Assembly: GCA_036504335.1 (NCBI GenBank)
Contig: DASXVJ010000023.1
Span: forward strand, 293,044 to 357,043
Direction of reading: 5' to 3'
Length of the DNA stretch: 64,000 nucleotides
Source: Fen-183 sp036504335
GTDB taxonomy: Bacteria > Acidobacteriota > Thermoanaerobaculia > UBA5066
Shown: positions 41,389 through 49,323 of the stretch, piece by piece
How positions within the stretch are numbered: the stretch's first letter is position 1
Layout: every line of letters begins with the position of its first letter
Notes under the pieces: model-generated
What the model was told of the DNA's origin: nothing
The model's input: only the letters and a program-made list of their open reading frames with translations
The model's database searches: none
Program-made: the position numbers and the translations under genes

Positions 41389-41414
41389 CGCGAGATGTTC
41401 CTATCGTCCGGTCC

Positions 41415-43451
41415 ATGAAAGCTCCCAGGCTTCTCGCTGTCGTTCTCGCGTCCCTCGTCCTCCTCGCCGCCGCGTCCGGGCCGGGCATCGACCTCGACGG
41501 CATGGACCGCTCCGTCGCGCCCGGCGACGACTTCTTCCGCCACGCGAACGGGACGTGGCTCAAGGAGACCGAGATCCCGGCCGACCGGTCCGCGTGGGGC
41601 GCCGGAGGCATGCTCGACGAGCTCACGTCGAAGCGCACGCGCGAGCTGATCGAGAAGGCGTCGTCGTCGCCGGCCCCCGCCGGGTCCGACGAGCGCAAGA
41701 TCGGCGACACGTTCGCGACGTTCATGGACGAGGCGGCGATCGAGGCGAAGGGCCTCGCGCCGCTGAAGGCCGACCTCGACGGCGCCGCCGCCCTCGCGGA
41801 CAGGACCGCGCTCGCGCGGGCCCTCGGCGGGACTCTCCGCGCCGACGTCGACGTCCTGAACAACACGAACTTCTATACGCCGAACCTCTTCGGGCTCTGG
41901 GTCGCACAGGACCTCGACGAACCCTCGAAGTACTCGCCGTTCCTCCTCCAGGGCGGCCTCGGGATGCCGGACCGCGATTACTACCTGGATCCTGCGCCGC
42001 GCATGGCCGACATCCGGACGAAGTACCAGGCGCACGTCGAGAAGATGCTGACGCTCGCCGGGTTCCCGGATGCCGCCGCGAAGGCGGCGCGGATCTTCGC
42101 GCTGGAGAAGAAGATCGCGGCGGCGCACGCGAGCCGCGAGGACTCCGAGGACGTCCTGAAGGGAAACAACCACTGGTCGCGCGCCGATTTCCCGGCGAAG
42201 GCTCCGGGCCTCGACTGGGACGTGTACTTCGCGGCGGCGGGGCTGGGCTCCCAGGCGTCGTTCGTCGTCTGGCAGCCAGGCGCCGTCACGGGCCTCGCCG
42301 CGCTCGTCGCGTCCGAGCCGCTCGACACGTGGAAGGAGTACCTCGCGCTGCGGGCCCTGTCGCGCGCCGCGACGTTTCTCCCGAAGGCGTTCGTCGACGA
42401 GCAGTTCGCGTTCTACGGCACGACGCTCACAGGCGCGCCGAAACTCCGCGACCGCTGGAAGCGCGGCGTCTCCGTCACGGACGCCGCGCTCGGCGAGGCC
42501 GTCGGGCGCCTCTACGTCGCGAAACACTTTCCCCCGTCGGAGAAGGCGCGCGCCGAGGAGATGGTGAAGAACGAGATCGCGGCGTTCGGCCTGAGGATCG
42601 ACCGGCTCGACTGGATGGCGCCGGCGACGAAGGCCCGGGCCAAGGCGAAGCTCGCGGCGCTGAAGGTCGGCGTCGGATACCCGGACAAATGGACCGACAC
42701 CTCCGGACTCGAGGTCGTGAAGGGCGACGCGCTCGGGAACGCGCGCCGCGCGTCGCTCTTCCGCACGACCCGCGCCATCGCCCGGCTCGGAAGGCCGGTC
42801 GACCGCGGCGAGTGGGTCATGAACCCCCAGCTCGTGAACGCGGTGAACCTCCCCGCGATGAACGCGCTGAACTTCCCGGCTGCGATGCTCCAGCCGCCGT
42901 ACTTCGACCCGAAGCGGCCCGCCGTCATGGACTACGGCGCGTCCGGCTCCGTGATCGGGCACGAGATCAGCCACAGCTTCGACGACCAGGGCGCGCTCTT
43001 CGACGCCGAGGGGCGGCTGAAGAACTGGTGGACGAAGGAGGACTTCGACCACTTCACGGCGTCGGCGCAGGCGCTCATCCGGCAGTTCAACGCGTACCGG
43101 CCGTTCCCCGACCTCGCCGTGAACGGCAAGCTGACGATCAGCGAGAACATCGCGGACGTCGCGGGCCTCGCGGCGGCGTACGACGCCTACCGGATCTCGC
43201 ACGGCGGCAAGGAGGCGCCCGCCTGGCGCGGCGTGTCGGGCGACCGGCAGTTCTTCCTCGCGTTCGCGCAGAGCTGGCGGTCGAAGTTCCGCGAGGCCGC
43301 GCTGAGGCAGCGGATCGTGATCGACAGCCACGCGCCGGCCGAATACCGCGCGGACACCGTGCGCAACCTCGACGCGTGGTACGAGGCTTTCGCCGTGAAG
43401 CCGGGGCAGAAGCTCTACCTGGCGCCGAAGGAGCGCGTGAAGGTCTGGTAG
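41415..43451 (+). CDS. M13-family zinc metallopeptidase (neprilysin/PepO-like)
   Basis: A 678-residue secreted endopeptidase. A signal or lipoprotein-like leader covers about 1-20. M13 hallmarks are DDFFRHANGTWLKETEIPAD, NAVNLPAMNALNFPAAMLQP, PPYFDP, and the zinc motif HEISH (His516, Glu517, His520). The third ligand is Glu577 in ISENIADVAGL. The C-terminal AVKPGQKLYLAPKERVKVW ends one residue differently from the usual CxxW. It probably degrades peptides in the periplasm. A strong hairpin terminator follows. Confidence 0.95.
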   Translation: MKAPRLLAVVLASLVLLAAASGPGIDLDGMDRSVAPGDDFFRHANGTWLKETEIPADRSAWGAGGMLDELTSKRTRELIEKASSSPAPAGSDERKIGDTFATFMDEAAIEAKGLAPLKADLDGAAALADRTALARALGGTLRADVDVLNNTNFYTPNLFGLWVAQDLDEPSKYSPFLLQGGLGMPDRDYYLDPAPRMADIRTKYQAHVEKMLTLAGFPDAAAKAARIFALEKKIAAAHASREDSEDVLKGNNHWSRADFPAKAPGLDWDVYFAAAGLGSQASFVVWQPGAVTGLAALVASEPLDTWKEYLALRALSRAATFLPKAFVDEQFAFYGTTLTGAPKLRDRWKRGVSVTDAALGEAVGRLYVAKHFPPSEKARAEEMVKNEIAAFGLRIDRLDWMAPATKARAKAKLAALKVGVGYPDKWTDTSGLEVVKGDALGNARRASLFRTTRAIARLGRPVDRGEWVMNPQLVNAVNLPAMNALNFPAAMLQPPYFDPKRPAVMDYGASGSVIGHEISHSFDDQGALFDAEGRLKNWWTKEDFDHFTASAQALIRQFNAYRPFPDLAVNGKLTISENIADVAGLAAAYDAYRISHGGKEAPAWRGVSGDRQFFLAFAQSWRSKFREAALRQRIVIDSHAPAEYRADTVRNLDAWYEAFAVKPGQKLYLAPKERVKVW

Positions 43452-43459
43452 GAGCGCCC

Positions 43460-43479
43460 GGGGCGTCCGTCGACGCCCC
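43460..43479 (+). terminator. Hairpin terminator after the M13 peptidase
   Basis: GGGGCGTC (43460-43467) and GACGCCCC (43472-43479) form a perfect 8-bp stem with a CGTC loop, eight bases after the peptidase stop. A short TTCGTT tail follows. The rest of the 187-base gap to 43639 holds no further feature that I can recognise. Confidence 0.6.
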
Positions 43480-43638
43480 TTCGTTGGCCCGTTCTGCTGC
43501 AGGGCAGTAACGCGCTCGGATCCCGGACGCTTCCGGCTCTCCGCAGACCAATCTCCTGAGACCCGGGCTTCACCGGTCCGGGCGGAGAGCGTCCACGCCA
43601 CGCGGGGACGGCACGCTTTACCGCACGAATTCGGAAAC

Positions 43639-44637
43639 ATGTGCCGGCCCATCGGCCCGTGCTCGTTCCAGATCGAGAAACGGCTCGGCACACAACTTGC
43701 GGTTCGACAGGGGTTGAGAATCGCAGCATCGAGTCGAGTGATCACGTTCGCAACACTGGTGGCCGGCGTGTTCTGGATCGCAGCACCGCTCGCAAGCGCC
43801 CAACCGGCGGCCCGGACTCTCGACGTCGCGGAGGTCGCCACCGGCGAAGGCAGGTGGGAGGTGGATCCGCCTGCTCCCGCGGGGGAAGCGCAGCCCACCC
43901 GTCCGCCGGGCTTTCCGAAGATCGTCCTTCTGGACACGGGACACGTCCTGACCTCGCCGATCCGCTGGCGGGGGCGCGAGTGGGCCGCATTCTCCGCGTC
44001 GGTCGGGGCGCTCGCCGTGCTCTCGCTTGCGGACGAGTCGATCAGCGACGCGGCGCGCGAGCACGGGCCGACGCTGGGCTTCGCCGGGGACACGCTCGAA
44101 GGGCTGGGCGACGGACGCTCGTTCCTGCTCCTCGGCGGGTTCTATCTGGCCGGCGCGATCGGGCACGACTCGAAGGCGAAGAACGTCTTCTTCGACGGGC
44201 TCTCGGCCAGCCTGATCGCGAGCGGCATCATCACGCCGGTCCTTTCCTCGCTCGTCGGACGCGAGCGGCCCACGGCGGAACAGGGCGCGTATTCGTTCCA
44301 TCCGTTCGAAGGGCGTTCCTTCCCCTCGGGTCACGCCACCCAGGCTTTCGCGGTCGCGTCGGTGATCGCGACGTCGTACGACCAGGCCTGGGTGAAGGTG
44401 GCCGCGTACGGGGCGGCGTCGGTTGGCGCCTACGCGCGCGTGCGAAGGGGCAAACACTTTCTCACGGACGTCGTCGCGGGGGCGGCGATCGGGACGCTCG
44501 TCGGGCGCTCCGTCGTCCATCTCAACAACAGGCTTCGGTCGGGAGAGAAGGAGCCGGAACGCACGGGCATCCGCCTGTCGGTCCTTCCGTTCGTGGACGG
44601 CACCACCTTCGGCGCGACGGCGAGCCTCGACTTCTGA
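43639..44637 (+). CDS. PAP2-superfamily phosphatase
   Basis: A 332-residue membrane-associated phosphatase. The PAP2 acid-phosphatase motifs are in order: LVGRERPTAEQG (KxxxxxxRP-like), SFPSGHATQAFAVA (PSGH), and RVRRGKHFLTDVVAGAAIG (SRxxxxxHxxxD-like). It has an N-terminal hydrophobic leader (about residues 34-52) and a C-terminal strand LRSGEKEPERTGIRLSVLPF, perhaps periplasmic. The ATG at 43639 lacks a good ribosome site; a GTG at 43738 just before the leader is an alternative. Likely substrates are undecaprenyl pyrophosphate or lipid A phosphates. It is 26 bases before the DUF3943 gene. Confidence 0.85.
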   Translation: MCRPIGPCSFQIEKRLGTQLAVRQGLRIAASSRVITFATLVAGVFWIAAPLASAQPAARTLDVAEVATGEGRWEVDPPAPAGEAQPTRPPGFPKIVLLDTGHVLTSPIRWRGREWAAFSASVGALAVLSLADESISDAAREHGPTLGFAGDTLEGLGDGRSFLLLGGFYLAGAIGHDSKAKNVFFDGLSASLIASGIITPVLSSLVGRERPTAEQGAYSFHPFEGRSFPSGHATQAFAVASVIATSYDQAWVKVAAYGAASVGAYARVRRGKHFLTDVVAGAAIGTLVGRSVVHLNNRLRSGEKEPERTGIRLSVLPFVDGTTFGATASLDF

Positions 44638-44663
44638 GCCCGAAACCGCGGGACGGAGAAAAC

Positions 44664-46670
44664 ATGAACGTCAGGAAACGACGGCCTCGAAACTCGGGCT
44701 TCCCGTGGCTCCTCGCCGCGACGCTCGTCGCGGGTGCCGCTCTTGCGGCCTCCCCGGCCCGGGCGCAGGACACGGGCCGGTGGGAAGTTGGCGCCTTCGC
44801 CGGCGGGAACTTCGGGACCCGGATTTACCTGGACGAGGGCACCGACATCCGGATCGGGAGCGCTCCCGCGTTCGGACTGCGCGGCGCCTACAGCCTCGAC
44901 CGCAGGTTCAGCCTCGAGATCACGCTGTCGAAAGCCAGCCCCCGGCTCGTCGCGGTCGCCCCGTCCACCGGGGCCTCGCTCGCGCCGTCGGCGCCGGTCG
45001 ACGTCAACACCTACGAGATCAACGGCCTCTACGGCTTCGGCAGCGGGCGCGCGCGCGCGTACATGGGGCTCGGAGTGGGCGCGATGACGATTCATCCGTT
45101 CGTCCCGGGCGTCGAGACGCACCCGGACACGCGGCTCGTCGTGAACGTCGCGCTCGGCGGGAAGCTCTACCTGAGCGACCGCCTCGCCCTGAGGGCCGAC
45201 GCCCGCTATCGCTGGAGGAGCGCGAGTCCCGGCACCGGCGTCGTCTGCGGAAGCCAGGGCTGTTACGGCTTCACCACGGACCTCTACTCGAGCGCCGAGG
45301 TCACGGGCGGGCTGTCCTACCGGTTCGGAGGGGCGCGCATCTGGGATCCCCCGGCCGCTCCCAAGACGCCGGGTTCCACCGCCGTCCTGGCGGCCCCGAC
45401 GAAGCGTCCCGAGCCGCAGGAGAACTTCTTCCTGGCCGCCGGCGAAATCGGCCTCATGGAGCTCCTGCCCTGGGCCTTCGACCGGTACGTCACGAAGGAA
45501 GACTTCGCCTACATCTCGACCCGGACCGTGAAGGAGAACTTCCGGAACGGTTTCGGCTACGACCGGGACGACTTCAACACCAACCAGGCCGCTCATCCGT
45601 TCCACGGCAGCCTCTACTTCAACGCCGCGCGGTCGAACGGGTACGGCTACTGGGAGTCGGGGGCGTTCACGCTGGCGGGGAGCTTCCTGTGGGAATGCTG
45701 CATGGAGAACACCCAGCCCTCCATCAACGACATCGTGAACACGACGTTCGGCGGAATGTCCCGCGGCGAGATGGTGCACCGCATCGGAGTCATGATCCGC
45801 GACAACACGGCGAGCGGGTTTCCGCGCTTCTGGCGTGAGCTCACCGGCGCGATCGTGGATCCGATGGGCGGCGTCACCCGGCTCGTGAGGGGCGAAATGT
45901 TCCGTCCGTTCCCGAACCCCGACGAGCGCTTCCCGAGCCGCTTCAGCGTGGTGGCCGACCTCGGCTACCTGCACGTCGGCGGCGGGGCCCCCGACGCCAA
46001 CCGAGGGTTCGGCTCCCTCTCCGTCGTCTACGGCGACGCGTTCGCCGGCGAGATCCGCAAGCCCTTCGACACGTTCTGGCTCGAGGCCGACATCGGCACG
46101 ACGGTCGGCGTGTCGCGGGTCGAGGGGCGCGGAGTCCTGAAGGGCTGGGAGCTGGGCGACCCGAAGGCGCGGGTGCGGCACATTCTCGGCGTCTTCCAGG
46201 AGTACGAGTACTTCAACAACGAGTCGCAGGTCTTCGCGGCGCAGATCTTCAGCGCCGGGCTTCTTTCGCGGTACAGCCTCACGCCGGACCTGAAGATCAG
46301 CACCGACGTCACCGCGATCGTGTTCCCGCTCGCCGGCATCCGGACGACGGACTTCCTGAACCCCGAGACGGGGCGGACCTACGACTACGCGCCCGGCGGA
46401 GGGTTCCGCGTGGCCGCCCGCCTGTACCGGCGGGAGTGGGAGATCGTGAGGTTCGGATACGGCGTCGCATACGCGCGCACCGCGAACGGGAGCTCTTCCA
46501 GCAACACGCTCCAGTTCTTCCGGGCCTCCGGGCGTCTCCCCCTCACGCGGTCCCTGGGCCTGGGCGCCGGCTACTCGTGGTACAGCCGCAGGACGACGTA
46601 CCCCGGCGGCTTCCAGGAAGCGCAGCAGACCCAGTCCGAATGGCGCGCCTTCGTGAGCTGGAGCCTGTGA
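44664..46670 (+). CDS. Outer-membrane beta-barrel with DUF3943 domain
   Basis: A 668-residue exported protein with a signal peptide (about 1-34). Residues 40-225 are an OmpA/OmpW-like 8-strand barrel (VGAFAGGNFGTRIYLDEGT, YGFGSGRARAYMGLGVGAM, DRLALRADARYRWR). From about 260 a DUF3943 domain follows (NFRNGFGYDRDDFNTNQAAH, PFHGSLYFNAARSNGYGYWE, SQVFAAQIFSAGLLSRY). The joining of two barrels in one chain is unusual. The last residue pattern (RAFVSWSL) suits BAM-dependent insertion. The preceding PAP2 gene suggests an envelope-lipid role. Confidence 0.85.
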   Translation: MNVRKRRPRNSGFPWLLAATLVAGAALAASPARAQDTGRWEVGAFAGGNFGTRIYLDEGTDIRIGSAPAFGLRGAYSLDRRFSLEITLSKASPRLVAVAPSTGASLAPSAPVDVNTYEINGLYGFGSGRARAYMGLGVGAMTIHPFVPGVETHPDTRLVVNVALGGKLYLSDRLALRADARYRWRSASPGTGVVCGSQGCYGFTTDLYSSAEVTGGLSYRFGGARIWDPPAAPKTPGSTAVLAAPTKRPEPQENFFLAAGEIGLMELLPWAFDRYVTKEDFAYISTRTVKENFRNGFGYDRDDFNTNQAAHPFHGSLYFNAARSNGYGYWESGAFTLAGSFLWECCMENTQPSINDIVNTTFGGMSRGEMVHRIGVMIRDNTASGFPRFWRELTGAIVDPMGGVTRLVRGEMFRPFPNPDERFPSRFSVVADLGYLHVGGGAPDANRGFGSLSVVYGDAFAGEIRKPFDTFWLEADIGTTVGVSRVEGRGVLKGWELGDPKARVRHILGVFQEYEYFNNESQVFAAQIFSAGLLSRYSLTPDLKISTDVTAIVFPLAGIRTTDFLNPETGRTYDYAPGGGFRVAARLYRREWEIVRFGYGVAYARTANGSSSSNTLQFFRASGRLPLTRSLGLGAGYSWYSRRTTYPGGFQEAQQTQSEWRAFVSWSL

Positions 46671-46731
46671 GAGTCAGCTCCATGAGGACCACCCGTAGGC
46701 GATCGAGGGAACCGTTGAAGAGTCAATGAAG

Positions 46732-46808
46732 TGGTGGAGCTGATCAGGATCGAACTGACGACCTCCTGAGTGCGATTCAGGCGCTCTCCCAAACTGAGCT
46801 ACAGCCCC
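46732..46808 (-). tRNA. tRNA-Ala (anticodon CGC)
   Basis: The minus strand from 46808 to 46732 folds as a 77-base tRNA with the CCA end encoded. The acceptor stem GGGGCTG pairs with CAGCTCC and includes a G3:U70 wobble, the identity element for alanyl-tRNA synthetase. The anticodon arm is CCTGA / ATCGCAC / TCAGG, giving anticodon CGC for GCG codons, which are frequent in this GC-rich window. The T arm has TTCGATC. Confidence 0.95.
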
Positions 46809-46830
46809 ACCCGAGCCGGAGAGGACGCGG

Positions 46831-46859
46831 AGATTAGCGGGAAGCCGTGGGGCCGTCAA
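46831..46859 (-). promoter_or_regulatory. Promoter of tRNA-Ala
   Basis: On the minus strand TTGACG (46859-46854) is followed after 17 bases by TAATCT (46836-46831), 22 bases before the tRNA 5' end. The TTGACG -35 and exact 17-base spacing make this one of the more complete promoters in the window. Confidence 0.55.
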
Positions 46860-46878
46860 ACGCGGCCTCCCGAGGTCC

Positions 46879-47385
46879 TCAGTTCGGAGTCTCGACGAGC
46901 TTGCGCTTGACGGCGCGGAACACGCCCTCGACGAGCGCGTCGTCGAGGTCGAACGTCCGCACGGCGAACCGCAGGAGCCGCCCGTGCACCTCCGCCTCCT
47001 CGGTGACCGTGAGTTTCGTGATCTGCGCGGTCTCGAGCTCGAGCTCGAACGTCCACGTCCCGCCGTAAGAGACGTCCGGCTCGGTCGTCCTGACGACGAG
47101 CAGGCGCGGCGGCCGAAACGTCTCGAACGTGATCGCGACGGGCGACCCGATGACCTCGATTGCCGTGGGCGGCGCCGTCGCGACGCCCTGGTCCACGGCG
47201 CGCAGGTCCGAGCGGTCGACGGGCAGCTGGCGGATCGAAAGGAGCGCGGACCAGACCCGTTCCGGCGACGCCGCGAACGACTTGCGGCGCGTCACGACGT
47301 GCTTCTGGGGCAGGCCGGCCCCGACCATCGCCATGACGACGACGGCGACGACGCAGAACGCGAGAAACCTGAGGGCGGCCTTCAC
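46879..47385 (-). CDS. SRPBCC-fold protein with membrane anchor
   Basis: A 168-residue protein with an N-terminal membrane anchor or signal (AALRFLAFCVVAVVVMAMVG) and an SRPBCC/polyketide-cyclase-like domain: KSFAASPERVWSALLSIRQL, AIEVIGSPVAITFETFRPPR, and YGGTWTFELELETAQITKLT. Such domains hold hydrophobic ligands in a deep pocket. The GTG start overlaps the YihY-like gene's stop as GTGA, so they are cotranscribed. Ligand and role are unknown. Confidence 0.8.
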   Translation of the reverse strand: MKAALRFLAFCVVAVVVMAMVGAGLPQKHVVTRRKSFAASPERVWSALLSIRQLPVDRSDLRAVDQGVATAPPTAIEVIGSPVAITFETFRPPRLLVVRTTEPDVSYGGTWTFELELETAQITKLTVTEEAEVHGRLLRFAVRTFDLDDALVEGVFRAVKRKLVETPN

Positions 47386-48665
47386 GGCGCCACGATCGCC
47401 TTCACGGTCGGATTCTGCTCCATGGCGCCGGCCGTGAGGAGGTCGTGGAGGCTCGTCCCCTGCAGGACGGCGCGCTCCTCGCGCGCGGCCTTCCCGAAGA
47501 TGCGGTGCAGGCTCGTGGCGACGGCGTCGGTCCCTTTCGGAACGGCCCGCGCGGCCGACTCGCCGATCGCGCGCGCGACCGCGTAGAGCGAGATCGTCTC
47601 CGGAGCCCGCGTGAGCGAGAAGACGCCGCCCTCGCCGGCCGCGACGAGGCCTGCGTGCCGCAGGTCGCGCACGAGGGGCACGACGTCGGCCTCGGGCCGC
47701 GCGAGCTCGTGCGCGAGCGCCGTGAGCGTGCGCGTCGCCCGGTCGTTCCGCCAGGCGACCGTCAGGACGAGGAGGAGCCGCACGGACTCGTAAAGCCGGC
47801 CTCCCTCCTCCGTGCGCTCCGCGAGGGCGTCGTGGTCGAGGAACTCGGCGCGGAACTGGATCGCGTGGGCGAGCGAGATCCCGAGCAGGAACAGGACGAA
47901 GACGAAGCCCACCGCGACGACGAAGATGATGGCGGCCGTCAGCGGGCCGTAGACGGCGCCGCCGCCCGCGAGCTCCGCGAGGCCGCGCGCGATCGCGACG
48001 CGGAGCCCCGTGATCGCCGCCGCCGCGAACGTCGCGCCCGCGAGCGCGGGGCCCCACTGGACGCCGGCGCCCGGAAGCGTCCGGTAGAGGTAGACGAGGA
48101 GGACGAGCGTCAGGACGGAGCCGAGGGGCCGGATGCCGGAGAAGCTCGACCCGCTCTCGAGGAGGAGCGACGTGAGGACGCCGATCGCGATCGGCCCGAG
48201 GATCATCACGGACAGCGCGGTGCCGAGCCGCCGGAGCGGCGGCCGCGGCGTCACGGTCGTCCCCCACAACGCTTGCGCGGCGCCTTCGACGAGGAAATAG
48301 GTCCGGAGGGACGTGACGAGGAAGAAGATCGTCGCCGTCCCCGACACCGACGCGTAGCGCACGATCGTCTGGATGTCCCCGACGACCTCCCGCCCCGCGC
48401 CCGGCAGGGCGAGGCGGAGGATGCGGTAGATGCCGACGCCCGAGAGGCCGAAGAACGTCGACGTGAGGACCGTGACGGACGCGATGAGGGGGACGAGGCT
48501 CAGGAGCGACGAGTATGCGAGGCTGGAGGCGAGGTCGACGCCGCGGGCGTCCCAGAAGCGCCGCGCCGTGCCTCGGCCGACCACGCCGAGCGTCTCCCAG
48601 AGGTTCTGCCGCCAGGGGCGGGCGAGCCGGAGCCGCGCCGTCGTCGGGTGCATGCCGCCTTCCAT
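47382..48665 (-). CDS. YihY/BrkB-family membrane protein with Rrf2-like tail
   Basis: A 427-residue protein. The first 300 residues are a YihY/virulence-factor BrkB domain with six membrane helices: GVDLASSLAYSSLLSLVPLI, GIRPLGSVLTLVLLVYLYR, LPGAGVQWGPALAGATFAAA and GGGAVYGPLTAAIIFVVAVG. From about 310 the tail resembles a winged-helix Rrf2-type domain (LAHELARPEADVVPLVRDLR, HAGLVAAGEGGVFSLTRAPE), but lacks the Cys cluster of iron-sulfur Rrf2 regulators. The ATG at 48665 has GGAAGG upstream. YihY proteins are not RNase BN despite an old name; function unknown. Confidence 0.85.
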   Translation of the reverse strand: MEGGMHPTTARLRLARPWRQNLWETLGVVGRGTARRFWDARGVDLASSLAYSSLLSLVPLIASVTVLTSTFFGLSGVGIYRILRLALPGAGREVVGDIQTIVRYASVSGTATIFFLVTSLRTYFLVEGAAQALWGTTVTPRPPLRRLGTALSVMILGPIAIGVLTSLLLESGSSFSGIRPLGSVLTLVLLVYLYRTLPGAGVQWGPALAGATFAAAAITGLRVAIARGLAELAGGGAVYGPLTAAIIFVVAVGFVFVLFLLGISLAHAIQFRAEFLDHDALAERTEEGGRLYESVRLLLVLTVAWRNDRATRTLTALAHELARPEADVVPLVRDLRHAGLVAAGEGGVFSLTRAPETISLYAVARAIGESAARAVPKGTDAVATSLHRIFGKAAREERAVLQGTSLHDLLTAGAMEQNPTVKAIVAP

Positions 48666-48724
48666 CGTAACCTTCCGCCCGCGCGCGGGCTGTGACAAGA
48701 TTCGGCCTCCCGAAGGAGGGCCTC

Positions 48725-49003
48725 ATGGCCAACAACACCGTCGAAGACGCCGCCCGGGCGGTGGAGCAGAAGATCGACGCGACGCGCGAGGGCGCGGGCC
48801 GGGTTCGCGAGCGCGTCTCGGAAGTCGCGGACAACGTCAAGGCGCGCGCCTCCGCGCTGCGCGACAAGATCGCGGACACCGAGTGGGAGGACGTGAAGGC
48901 GAACGTTTCGGGCTACGTCCGCGACAACCCGGGCAAGTCGGTCGCGATCGCGCTCGGCGTCGGGTTCGCGCTCGGGCTCCTCATGAGGCGGAGGGACGAC
49001 TGA
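48725..49003 (+). CDS. DUF883/ElaB-like small membrane protein
   Basis: A 92-residue protein with an amphipathic Ala/Glu/Arg-rich helix (residues 1-60), then DNPGKSVAIALGVGFALGLL and a basic RRR end. This matches the ElaB/YqjD pattern of one C-terminal membrane helix, thought to tether ribosomes or respond to stress in E. coli. The ATG has GAAGGAGG upstream. Its stop overlaps the next start (TGATG). Confidence 0.8.
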   Translation: MANNTVEDAARAVEQKIDATREGAGRVRERVSEVADNVKARASALRDKIADTEWEDVKANVSGYVRDNPGKSVAIALGVGFALGLLMRRRDD

Positions 49004-49287
49004 TGGACGCCGCCGCCCGCCCGCCCGCTCCCCACGGCGCCTCGCCCGAAGGCCCGGTCGGCGCGCCCGGCGAGCCGTTCGGCTTCATCGCGTCGGGCGA
49101 CTGGCAGAAGACCGTCCTCGAGACCGTCCAGAAGCACCCCATCCCGTGCCTCGTCGGCGCGGCGGCGGTGGGCTTCATCGTCGGCCGCTATCGCGGCCGC
49201 GCGATCGTCGGCGCCCTCGCCGGCGTCGCGACGAACATGGTGCTGCGCCAGATCGGCGAGTCGTTCGTGGGCGGGGATCTCGGCTAG
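49003..49287 (+). CDS. Small membrane-associated protein of unknown function
   Basis: A 94-residue protein with a Pro/Ala-rich head, then DWQKTVLETVQKHPIPCLVG, AAAVGFIVGRYRGRAIVGAL and AGVATNMVLRQI. The middle is hydrophobic with Gly residues, consistent with one or two short membrane helices. It overlaps the DUF883-like gene (ATG within TGATG) and probably works with it at the membrane. No named family recognised. Confidence 0.7.
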   Translation: MDAAARPPAPHGASPEGPVGAPGEPFGFIASGDWQKTVLETVQKHPIPCLVGAAAVGFIVGRYRGRAIVGALAGVATNMVLRQIGESFVGGDLG

Positions 49288-49311
49288 CAGCTTCGCGCGG
49301 TTCCTCCCGCG

Positions 49312-49317
49312 TAGACT
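49312..49317 (+). promoter_or_regulatory. TAGACT -10-like element before selD
   Basis: TAGACT ends six bases before the ATG at 49324 and there is no Shine-Dalgarno. This supports the selD start at 49324, 57 bases before the in-frame UGA, and a leaderless transcript. The same hexamer precedes the acyl-CoA ligase at 14978. Confidence 0.45.
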
Positions 49318-49323
49318 CATCCC

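Noticed and set aside
41385..41407. TTGACG...TATCGT promoter before the M13 peptidase
   Set aside because: The spacer is only 11 bases, too short for sigma-70. The TATCGT alone might act as a -10, but I would not call it.
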